64,000 nucleotides of DNA from Microcella alkalica (GTDB lineage: Bacteria; Actinomycetota; Actinomycetes; Actinomycetales; Microbacteriaceae), in contig NZ_JACGWX010000001.1 of assembly GCF_014137945.1 (NCBI RefSeq), forward strand, positions 744,001 to 808,000. Direction: 5' to 3'. Position numbers and translations under genes: made by a program. The notes under the pieces are model-generated. The model was not told where the DNA came from, did not search any database, and saw only the letters and a program-made list of their open reading frames with translations. Shown here piece after piece: positions 29,658 to 36,783 of the stretch; position 1 is the first letter of the stretch; each line of letters begins with the position of its first letter.

Positions 29658-30458
29658 ATGCGGATCGTGCGGATCGAGGGTCTGAAGCATCCCGACCTCG
29701 CCGACTACGCGCGCCTCACGGACGTCGCGCTGCGCCGGCTGACGGAGCCCGAGGGCGGGCTGTACCTCGCCGAGTCGCTCACCGTCATCGGGCGCGCTCT
29801 GCGGGCCGGGCACGAGCCGCGCTCGGTGCTCACGAGCGAGAAGTGGCTGCCCGACGTCGAGGCGCTCCTGGATGGTCGCGACGTGCCCGTGTACGTCGGC
29901 GCGGCGGGCGCGCTCGAGGAGCTCACGGGCTTCCATCTGCACCGCGGGGCGCTCGCGAGCATGCATCGGCCCGCGCCGATCGACCCTCGCGAGCTGCTGC
30001 GGGATGCCCGGCGCGTCGTCATCGTCGAGGACGTCGTCGATCACACCAACGTCGGAGCGATCTTCCGCTCGGTCGCCGGGCTCGGCGCGGACGCCGTGCT
30101 CGTCACTCCTCGCTGCGCCGACCCGCTCTACCGCCGCAGCGTACGCGTGTCGATGGGCACGGTGCTGCAGGTGCCGTGGACGCGCCTGCCCGAGTGGGAT
30201 GAGGCCGCGCCCCTGCTGCACGAGGCGGGGTTCACGATCGCCGCGCTCGCCCTCGCGGACGACGCGGTGCCGCTGCGACAGTTCGCCGCGGACGCCCCCG
30301 AGCGCGTGGCTGTGCTCGTCGGCGCCGAGGGGGACGGGCTCTCGCGCCCGGCGCTCGCGGCGGCCGACGTCGTCGTGACGATCCCCATGGCGCACGGCGT
30401 CGACTCGCTCAACGTCGCGGCCGCGAGCGCGGTCGCGCTGTACGCGCTGCAGGGCTAG
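29658..30458 (+). CDS. SpoU/TrmH-family RNA 2'-O-methyltransferase
   Basis: SPOUT methyltransferase of 266 residues. An N-terminal substrate-binding domain includes EGGLYLAESLTVIGRAL. The trefoil-knot domain shows VVIVEDVVDHTNVGAIFRSV (motif 1), VAVLVGAEGDGLS (motif 2) and IPMAHGVDSLNVAAASAVALY (motif 3), all diagnostic. The target, tRNA or rRNA, is unknown. The ATG at 29658 (MRIVRIEGL) follows GGAAGGCGGG; a GTG or ATG further upstream would add unmatched residues. It is divergent from the sirtuin gene. Confidence 0.92.
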   Translation: MRIVRIEGLKHPDLADYARLTDVALRRLTEPEGGLYLAESLTVIGRALRAGHEPRSVLTSEKWLPDVEALLDGRDVPVYVGAAGALEELTGFHLHRGALASMHRPAPIDPRELLRDARRVVIVEDVVDHTNVGAIFRSVAGLGADAVLVTPRCADPLYRRSVRVSMGTVLQVPWTRLPEWDEAAPLLHEAGFTIAALALADDAVPLRQFAADAPERVAVLVGAEGDGLSRPALAAADVVVTIPMAHGVDSLNVAAASAVALYALQG

Positions 30459-30462
30459 CGGC

Positions 30463-32541
30463 TCAGTCGAGCGCGATCGCGTGCAGCACGATCGCCTGCT
30501 CGGGAGCGAGGAGCGGCACGGGCAGGCCCGCCTCGGCGAGCACGCGGCCCGACGCGATGACCTCGCCGGTCGCGAACCACGCGGGAGGGGCATCCTGCAC
30601 CGCACGCGGAGGCGTGCCGAGCGGGACGAGCGCGACGCGATAGCGGCGATCGGGGTCGAGACCGGGCAGGCGCAGCGGCGGAGGCACCGACACGCGCGAG
30701 GCGGCCGTGGTCGCGAGGCTGAAGAGCGCCTCGCCGCGATCGGGCGCGACGACGCCGTGCACGAGACGGCTCGCGTCGTCGTCGGGATCGACGCGCACGG
30801 TGCGTCCCGAGTGGAGGAGCGGCCGGAAGCGCTGCACCGTCGCGACCCACTCGCGAAGCAGGGCGCGATCGTCGTCGCTCGCGCGCGTGACATCCCACTC
30901 GATGCCCGCGTGGCCGAACAGGGCCGTTGCGAGGCGCAGCGAGAGGTCGTGCGTGCGGCCCGTGATGTGGGCGCGCGGAGCGCCGACGTGGCCGCCGAGC
31001 AGCTCGAGCGGCACGAGGATGCTCGACCAGCGCTGGATGCTCTGCCGCTCGAGGGCGTCGTTCGTGTCGCTCGTCCAGAAGCGGTGCGTGCGGCGGGCGA
31101 TGCCGAGGTCGATGCGGCCGCCGCCGGATGCGCACGACTCGATCGCGACATCGGGGTGCCGGGCGCGCAGCTCGTCGAGCAGGGCGTAGAGGGCGCGGGT
31201 CTGCGCCGCGGAGCCGCCTGCCATGAGCGCGCGGTTGTGATCCCACTTGAGGAACCGGATCGGGTACTCGTCGAGCAGCGCTCCGAGGGCGGAGAGCAGG
31301 TGCTCGCGCACCGCCGGGTTCGTGAGGTCGAGCGCGTGCTGCCAGCGCCACGTCGGCGGCACCGCACCGTCGGAGGAGGCGAGCAGCCAGTCGGGGTGCT
31401 CGCGCGCGAGCCGCGACTCGGGGCTCACCATCTCGGGCTCGACCCACAGGCCGAAATCCATGCCGCGCTGCTCGACCAGCCCGACGAGCGGGTGCAGGCC
31501 CGCGGGCCAGCGGTCGGAGTCGACGATCCAGTCGCCGAGAGCGCGGCGGTCGTCGGTGCGGCCGGCGAACCACCCGTCGTCGAGCACGAAGCGCTCGACC
31601 CCGAGGTCGGCGGCCGCGTCGACGAGCGGCACGAGCGCGGCGAGCGACTGGTCGAAGTAGACGGCCTCCCACGTGTTGAGCACGACGGGGCGGTGCGTGG
31701 GAGGCGAGATGCGGCGCACGTAGGGGTGGAAGCGGTCGGAGAGGCCGTCGAGACCCTGGCCGGAGAACGCGAAGAGCGCGAGGGGCGCGTCATAGTGCTC
31801 GCCGGGAGCGAGCACGATCTCACCGGGCTGCAGAAGCTCCTCGGCACCGAGGTGCCGATGACCGGTCGCGAGGGATTCGAGCGCGATGCGGCTGTCGCCG
31901 CTCCAGGCGTGGTGCAGGCTCCAGACCTCGCCCGCGGCGAAGCCGAAGCCGGGCGTGCCGGCGACCGTCAGGAAGGGCGCGTCGTGGCCGGGGCGCCCCT
32001 GGCGCTGCTCGCGCAAGTGGACGCCGTCGCGCACGGGGCCGCGCTGCGGGCGGCGTTCACCGGCCCACAGGCCGGAGAAGTCGAGCAGGTCGCTCGCGCG
32101 GGCGGGAACGGGCAGGCGCGCGGCGAGCCGACCGAGAGCGACGGGATGCTCGCCCGCGGCGGTCGCGGCGACCGAGACCTCGACGATTCCCTCGTCGGTG
32201 AGCTCCGCGCTCCAGTCGAGGTCGAGGAGGAGGCCGTGCTCGTCGTGCGCGCGCAGCGCGACCACGAGGCCGGCGGGGGCGGAGCGGTGCACGGCCGTGG
32301 GGGTGAGGCGGAGAGGAGAGCGAGAGGCGGGCATCCCCACTCGATGCGCCTCGATGCCGGGGAGCCCGGTCCAGCCCTCGGCGGGCGTCGGGAGGACGGA
32401 CGGCACGAGCGGGATGTCGGGCGAGCTCGGCGCGATCGCGGGGGCGACGGCGACGACCGCGAGGTCGGCCTCGTCGAGGGGGCCGAGATCGGGGCCCCAG
32501 TAGCGGACGGCGGGCACGGCCGCGCCGCGGGCGTCGAGCAC
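30463..32541 (-). CDS. Alpha-galactosidase, GH36
   Basis: Glycoside hydrolase releasing terminal alpha-galactose. From the GTG at 32541 it has 692 residues. The beta-supersandwich N-domain is followed by a TIM barrel with LDDGWFAGR (321 on), the nucleophile in KWDHN (Asp434) and acid/base in SDTND (Asp492). ESCASGGGR is also diagnostic. The start is uncertain. The frame upstream encodes ISLHHLRAAGVSL, which looks like the true first strand. Only an ATC codon at 32580 sits at proper distance from AGGAG, so a non-standard start is possible. It is the last gene of the galactoside operon, 41 bases after the binding-protein gene. Confidence 0.9.
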   Translation of the reverse strand: MLDARGAAVPAVRYWGPDLGPLDEADLAVVAVAPAIAPSSPDIPLVPSVLPTPAEGWTGLPGIEAHRVGMPASRSPLRLTPTAVHRSAPAGLVVALRAHDEHGLLLDLDWSAELTDEGIVEVSVAATAAGEHPVALGRLAARLPVPARASDLLDFSGLWAGERRPQRGPVRDGVHLREQRQGRPGHDAPFLTVAGTPGFGFAAGEVWSLHHAWSGDSRIALESLATGHRHLGAEELLQPGEIVLAPGEHYDAPLALFAFSGQGLDGLSDRFHPYVRRISPPTHRPVVLNTWEAVYFDQSLAALVPLVDAAADLGVERFVLDDGWFAGRTDDRRALGDWIVDSDRWPAGLHPLVGLVEQRGMDFGLWVEPEMVSPESRLAREHPDWLLASSDGAVPPTWRWQHALDLTNPAVREHLLSALGALLDEYPIRFLKWDHNRALMAGGSAAQTRALYALLDELRARHPDVAIESCASGGGRIDLGIARRTHRFWTSDTNDALERQSIQRWSSILVPLELLGGHVGAPRAHITGRTHDLSLRLATALFGHAGIEWDVTRASDDDRALLREWVATVQRFRPLLHSGRTVRVDPDDDASRLVHGVVAPDRGEALFSLATTAASRVSVPPPLRLPGLDPDRRYRVALVPLGTPPRAVQDAPPAWFATGEVIASGRVLAEAGLPVPLLAPEQAIVLHAIALD

Positions 32542-32582
32542 GAGGCTGACACCCGCGGCGCGGAGGTGGTGCAGGGAGATGG

Positions 32583-33920
32583 TTACTCCTTGACGGGGAT
32601 CGACGCCGCCTCGAGGGCGGAGATCGTTGAGGCCTGGCCGGACTCCAGAGCGTCCATGAGCGTACCGCTGCCCGAGAGGGCGCCGGAGAAGCCGTCAGCG
32701 ACGTCGTTGTAGACCTGCGTCATGGTCGGGCCCCACGTGAAGCTGGGGTCGACCTCGGCGCCGGCCGCCGCGAAGACCTCGTAGATCTTCTGGCCGCCGT
32801 AGAACTCCACGCCCTCGGCGAAGACCGGGAGGTTCGCACCCTCGACCGTCGCCGGGTAGATCTGCGCGGTGCGGTTCATCGCCGTGAGCGCGTCGTCGTC
32901 GATGTTGAGCCAGAGCGCGAACTGCGCCGCCTCGTACGGGTGGTCGGAGCCCTTGAGCACCGCCGTGGTCGAGCCGCCCCAGTTACCGGCGGCCGACTGG
33001 CCGGCCTCCCACTGCGGCATGGGCGCGACGGCCCAGTTGCCCGCGGTGTCGGGTGCGCCGCTGAGGATCGTGTTGGCGCCCCAGACCGCGGAGACCCAGG
33101 TCCAGATCTCGCTGGAGTTGTACGCGGCGTTCCACTCGTCCGTCCACGGCGGGTACTTCGCGACGAGGTCGTTCTCGATCATGCCCTGCCAGTACTCGGC
33201 GACCTCGAGCGACTCGTCACCCGTCAGCGAGACCTCCCAGGCCTCGCCGTCGTTCGCGAACCACTGACCGCCGGTCTGCCAGACCAGTCCGGCGAAGGCG
33301 TTGATGTCGCTCTGCGAGAAGTTGTTGATGTAGCCGCCCTCCTCGCGGATCTGCGCGGCAGCGGCCTCGTACTCTTCCCACGTCTCGGGGATCTCGATGC
33401 CGGCGGCCTCGAAGAGGTCGGCGCGGTAGAACATGGCCATGGGGCCGGTGTCCTGCGGGATCGCGTAGACCGCGTCTTCCTCGCCGAACGTCACCTGGCT
33501 CCAGGTCCAGTCAACGAACTGGCTCTCGGCATCCAGGATGCCGTCGCACGCGGCGATGTTCTCGAGGCCGTCCTGCACGCGGAAGTTGGGGAGGGCGTCG
33601 AACTCGATCTGACCGAGGTCCGGAGCATTGCCGGCCTCGAGCTGGTTGAAGAAGTTCTGGTAGGTGCCGCCGTTGCCGTTAGGACCGGTCTGGACGGTGA
33701 CCTGGATGTCCGGGTTCTGGTCGTTCCAGATCGCGACGGCCTCGTCGATTCCGGGGAGCCAGCTTGTGAACGTGAGCTCGACGGGTCCGTCGGAGGGGGC
33801 GCAGTCGCCTCCGGGGGCTCCGGCTCCGGGGGCGTCGGTGCCTCCGGTCGAGCAGGCGGTGAGTGCGAGCGCTGCGAGAGCCGCCATGGCTCCGGCGCGT
33901 GCGACGGTGGAGATCGCCAT
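32583..33920 (-). CDS. Sugar ABC transporter substrate-binding lipoprotein
   Basis: Extracytoplasmic solute-binding protein (cluster 1, MalE-like) of 445 residues. The signal is MAISTVARAGAMAALAALAL with lipobox LTAC, so the mature protein is anchored through a cysteine near residue 24. VELTFTSWLPG, the EAGNAPDLGQIE stretch and YAIPQDTGPMAMFYR are typical of sugar-binding members. ATG 33920 follows AAAGGA. It would normally adjoin its permeases, but an IS element now separates them. The ligand is probably an alpha- or beta-galactoside, judging from the neighbours. Confidence 0.92.
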   Translation of the reverse strand: MAISTVARAGAMAALAALALTACSTGGTDAPGAGAPGGDCAPSDGPVELTFTSWLPGIDEAVAIWNDQNPDIQVTVQTGPNGNGGTYQNFFNQLEAGNAPDLGQIEFDALPNFRVQDGLENIAACDGILDAESQFVDWTWSQVTFGEEDAVYAIPQDTGPMAMFYRADLFEAAGIEIPETWEEYEAAAAQIREEGGYINNFSQSDINAFAGLVWQTGGQWFANDGEAWEVSLTGDESLEVAEYWQGMIENDLVAKYPPWTDEWNAAYNSSEIWTWVSAVWGANTILSGAPDTAGNWAVAPMPQWEAGQSAAGNWGGSTTAVLKGSDHPYEAAQFALWLNIDDDALTAMNRTAQIYPATVEGANLPVFAEGVEFYGGQKIYEVFAAAGAEVDPSFTWGPTMTQVYNDVADGFSGALSGSGTLMDALESGQASTISALEAASIPVKE

Positions 33921-34012
33921 GCGTGTGGTCCTTTCTCTTTGTGGTGGTTCGGGTGATTCCGGTGGTGCGGGTGGTGCGCCCGATCGGGTCGCGATCGGGA
34001 GTCGGGGGCGGC

Positions 34013-34561
34013 CTAGGGCGTGTCTCCTAAGCGTTTGAGCCAGAGTGTGATGGCTCGCAGGACCGCGCCGCCGCGGTAGGTGAGCGCGAGTTTGTCGTAT
34101 CTGGTGGCGAGCCCACGCCATTGCTTGTCTTCGTTGAAGCCGCGTTCGACAACGTTGCGACCCTTGTAGTCCTCGACGTCGTAGCTGACTGGTCGCCCGC
34201 CACGGGAGCCGCGACGCTGCCGGTGTCCCTGCTGGTCGGAGGGCTCGGGGATCACGGCGACGATCCCGCGTTCGCGCAGGCGGGTGCGGATGGCACGCGA
34301 GGAATACGCCTTGTCGCCGCGGACGCGGTCCGGTCTCGAGCGGGGCCTGCCCGGGCCACGCCGGCCAACTTTGAGGTGGTCCATGAGCACGGGGAACATC
34401 GGGGCATCGCCGGCCTGCCCGGGGCCGACCAGCACGACCAGCGGTAGCCCGCGGCCGTCGACGAGGTGGTGGATCTTCGTGCTCAACCCTCCGCGTGACC
34501 TGCCAATCGCGTGGTCAGGCGGCTCCTCCCGCAAATTCTTGTAACTCGATAGAGCCCCCCG
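34013..34561 (-). CDS. IS5-family transposase, C-terminal half (orfB frame)
   Basis: Second half of the split DDE transposase. It carries the GRSRGGLSTKIHHLVDG stretch, the second catalytic aspartate in VRGDKAYSS, and the glutamate in NVVERGFNEDKQWRGLATRYDK, so the catalytic set is complete when joined with orfA. The start coordinate marks the likely frame change at a run of six G bases (34560-34555), not an initiation codon. The stop TAG (34015-34013) lies in the CTAG outside the element. Expression presumably needs frameshifting from orfA. Confidence 0.85.
   Translation of the reverse strand, partial: RGALSSYKNLREEPPDHAIGRSRGGLSTKIHHLVDGRGLPLVVLVGPGQAGDAPMFPVLMDHLKVGRRGPGRPRSRPDRVRGDKAYSSRAIRTRLRERGIVAVIPEPSDQQGHRQRRGSRGGRPVSYDVEDYKGRNVVERGFNEDKQWRGLATRYDKLALTYRGGAVLRAITLWLKRLGDTP
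34017..34026. repeat. IS terminal inverted repeat (operon-downstream end)
   Basis: GGCGTGTCTC, an exact reverse complement of 34946-34955. Inward the two ends share TAA after one mismatch. Confidence 0.9.
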
Positions 34562-34931
34562 TGTCGCGCGGGAGGTTCGTTGCGTGCTGATGCGCACGGT
34601 TGATGGTGGAGTCCACGCTGACGGCCCATTCGATCTCGCCCGCTGCGTCCGCGTCAGCGAGGATCTCGGCGTAGATACGATCCCAAGTGCCGTCTCCGCT
34701 GAACCGGCGATGACGCTTCCACGCGGTCTGCCACGGCCCGAACTCGGCGGGCAGATCACGCCACGGCGAACCCGTCCGATACCGCCACACGATCCCCTCC
34801 AGCACCCGACGATGCTCCTGAAACGGTCGCCCGCCCTTGCGGGAAGCGATCGGCATCAAAGGCTCGATCCGAGCCCAAGCAGAATCCGACAAAGTACGAG
34901 TACGCGTCACGCTCCCAGCCTGCCGCAACAT
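34515..34931 (-). CDS. IS5-family transposase, N-terminal half (orfA)
   Basis: Contains the DUF4096-type helix-turn-helix region (LSDSAWARIEPLMP, GGRPFQEHRRVLEGIVWRYRTG) and the first catalytic aspartate in VDSTINRAHQHA. Starts proposed are ATG 34931 (MLRQAG) or GTG 34910 (VTRTRT). It ends 46 bases after the G6 run where the orfB frame takes over; the shift needed is +1 (or -2). Alone it lacks the other two catalytic acids. Confidence 0.85.
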   Translation of the reverse strand: MLRQAGSVTRTRTLSDSAWARIEPLMPIASRKGGRPFQEHRRVLEGIVWRYRTGSPWRDLPAEFGPWQTAWKRHRRFSGDGTWDRIYAEILADADAAGEIEWAVSVDSTINRAHQHATNLPRDTGGSIELQEFAGGAA

Positions 34932-34945
34932 CCCGCAGAGGTTAC

Positions 34946-34955
34946 GAGACACGCC
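34946..34955. repeat. IS terminal inverted repeat (operon-upstream end)
   Basis: GAGACACGCC, followed outward by CTAG that matches the CTAG at the other end. Confidence 0.9.
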
Positions 34956-34969
34956 CTAGGGGGCCGGGG

Positions 34970-35893
34970 TCACTTGAGCCCGCCGCTCGCGAGCCCGGAC
35001 TGCCAGAAGCGCTGCAGGCCGAGGAAGGTGAGGATGAGCGGGATGATCGACAGGAGCGAGCCGACGATGACGAGGGCGCGGATGTCGGGGATCTGGCTCA
35101 CCTGCGTGTTCCAGACGTAGAGGCCGAGCGTCACGGGGAACAGGCTCTCGTCGCGCAGCATGATGAGCGGGAGGAAGAAGTTGTTCCAGATCGCGACGAA
35201 CTGGAACAGGAAGATCGTCACGAGCGCCGGGGCCATGAGCCGCGTGGCGACCGTGAAGAACGTGCGGAGCTCGCCCGCGCCGTCGATGCGCGCGGCCTCG
35301 ACGATCTCATCCGGCACGCTCGCCGCGGCGTAGATGCGCGAGAGGTAGACGCCGAAGGGGCTCACGAGGCTCGGCAGGAAGACGGCCCAGATGGTGTTCG
35401 TCGCGCCGACCTGGCTGAAGAGCAGGAACAGCGGCAGCGCGAGCGCCGTCGCGGGGACGAGCACGCCGCCGAGGATGATGTTGAACAGCAGCTCGCGGCC
35501 GCGGAAGCTGTACTTCGCGATCGCGTAGCCCGCCATCGCCGCGATGATCGTCGCGAGCAGGGCACCGACGCCGGCGTAGAGTGCGCTGTTGCCGAGCCAG
35601 CGGAGGAAGACAGCGTTGCGGTAGTCGAAGAGCGCGGCGATGTTGTCGAACAGGGCGAAGTCGGCGAACCAGAGCGGTGCGGTCGTCGTGAAGTCGGCGC
35701 GCGTCTTGCTCGAGGCGACGAGCAGCCACCAGATCGGCGTGAGGAAGTACAGCGTGGCGACGACCATGACGGCCATCGCGATCGTGCGGGATGCCGCGCT
35801 CTCGCGGATTCCGCTGCGCCCGTTCTCGCGGCCGGGCTTCGGCGCTTTCGCGGTCTTCTGGGCCTTCTCGAGGCGAGGGGATGTCGCGGTCAT
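34970..35893 (-). CDS. Carbohydrate ABC transporter permease (MalG-like)
   Basis: Membrane permease of 307 residues with six predicted helices, the first at VMVVATLYFLTPIWWLLVAS. The EAA motif that contacts the ATPase reads EIVEAARIDGAGELRTFFTVATRLMAP, divided here as EIVEAARIDGAGE then the LMAP end. ATG 35893 overlaps the upstream permease stop as ATGA. The stop lies 14 bases from the end of the IS element. No ATPase gene is present in the operon, so a shared multitask ATPase (MsiK-like) elsewhere is likely. Confidence 0.93.
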   Translation of the reverse strand: MTATSPRLEKAQKTAKAPKPGRENGRSGIRESAASRTIAMAVMVVATLYFLTPIWWLLVASSKTRADFTTTAPLWFADFALFDNIAALFDYRNAVFLRWLGNSALYAGVGALLATIIAAMAGYAIAKYSFRGRELLFNIILGGVLVPATALALPLFLLFSQVGATNTIWAVFLPSLVSPFGVYLSRIYAAASVPDEIVEAARIDGAGELRTFFTVATRLMAPALVTIFLFQFVAIWNNFFLPLIMLRDESLFPVTLGLYVWNTQVSQIPDIRALVIVGSLLSIIPLILTFLGLQRFWQSGLASGGLK

Positions 35894-36783
35894 GCTGCCG
35901 TCCTCCGCTGCGTGAGCTTGAGCACCGTGAACGAGAGCACGAACGTGGCGAGCGCGAGCACGACGCTCATGGCCGCCGCGAGGCTGATGTTCGGCACCGA
36001 TGCGGTGGAGTAGATGGTGAGGTTCGGGGTGAACGTGCTCGTCACCGCCGAGGTGAACGACTGGAACACCTGCGGCTCGGCGAGCAGCTGGAGCGTGCCG
36101 ATGATCGAGAAGATTCCCGTGAGCACGAGCGCCGGCACGACGAGCGGGATCTTGATCGACCACGCGATGCGCAGCTGGCTCGCGCCGTCGAGGCGCGCGG
36201 CCTCGTAGATCTCGCTCGGGATCGCCAGGAGCGCCGAGTAGATGATGAGCATGTTGTAGCCGACGTAGACCCAGGTCACGACGTTCGCGATCGACCACAG
36301 CACGTTGCCGGCCGAGAGGAAGTCCACGGCCTGCGTCACCCCGGTGAAGGGCGAGAGGTTGGGGGAGTACAGGAAGCCCCACATGATCGCGGCGATGACG
36401 CTCGGCACCGCGTAGGGGGCGAAGAACGCGAGCCTGAAGAACTTCGAGCCCCGCACGAGGGGCGAGTCGAGCAGCAGCGCCAGCACGAGCGCGATGCCGA
36501 GCATGATCGGCACCTGCACGACACCGAACAGCAGCACGCGGCCGATCGACGACCAGAACGCCTGGTTCTCGAACACGGCGATGTACTGCGTGAGACCGCC
36601 GAAGACCTGCACGGCGGGCCCGAAGGTGCCATCGCGCTCGACGACGAGCAGCGACTGGTAGACGGCGTAGCCGATCGGCACGATGTAGAAGAGCGCGAAG
36701 AGCATTCCGAACGGCGCCAGGAAGATCGCGATGGACCCTCGGTGGCGCACGGCGCGCGGGCGGCGCACGGCGGTGTCGGTCAC
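35890..36783 (-). CDS. Carbohydrate ABC transporter permease (MalF-like)
   Basis: The 297-residue partner permease has a helix at IAIFLAPFGMLFALFYIVP and about five more. Its EAA motif is EIYEAARLDGASQLRIAWSIKIP. It starts with GTG 36783, overlapping the beta-galactosidase stop as GTGA, and overlaps the second permease by four bases. With that permease and the lipoprotein it forms a sugar importer lacking its own ATPase gene. Confidence 0.93.
   Translation of the reverse strand: MTDTAVRRPRAVRHRGSIAIFLAPFGMLFALFYIVPIGYAVYQSLLVVERDGTFGPAVQVFGGLTQYIAVFENQAFWSSIGRVLLFGVVQVPIMLGIALVLALLLDSPLVRGSKFFRLAFFAPYAVPSVIAAIMWGFLYSPNLSPFTGVTQAVDFLSAGNVLWSIANVVTWVYVGYNMLIIYSALLAIPSEIYEAARLDGASQLRIAWSIKIPLVVPALVLTGIFSIIGTLQLLAEPQVFQSFTSAVTSTFTPNLTIYSTASVPNISLAAAMSVVLALATFVLSFTVLKLTQRRTAA

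Larger units (their letters stand above)
34017..34955 (-). mobile_element. IS5-family (IS427-like) insertion sequence
   Basis: 939-base element with perfect ten-base terminal inverted repeats GGCGTGTCTC (34017-34026) and GAGACACGCC (34946-34955), extending imperfectly inward. It is flanked by CTAG on both sides (34013-34016, 34956-34959), fitting a CTAG or TA target duplication. Two frames, orfA and orfB, encode one DDE transposase and both are intact. It lies in the galactoside operon between the permease stop and the binding-protein gene, in the same orientation as the operon. Its intactness suggests recent insertion. Confidence 0.9.
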
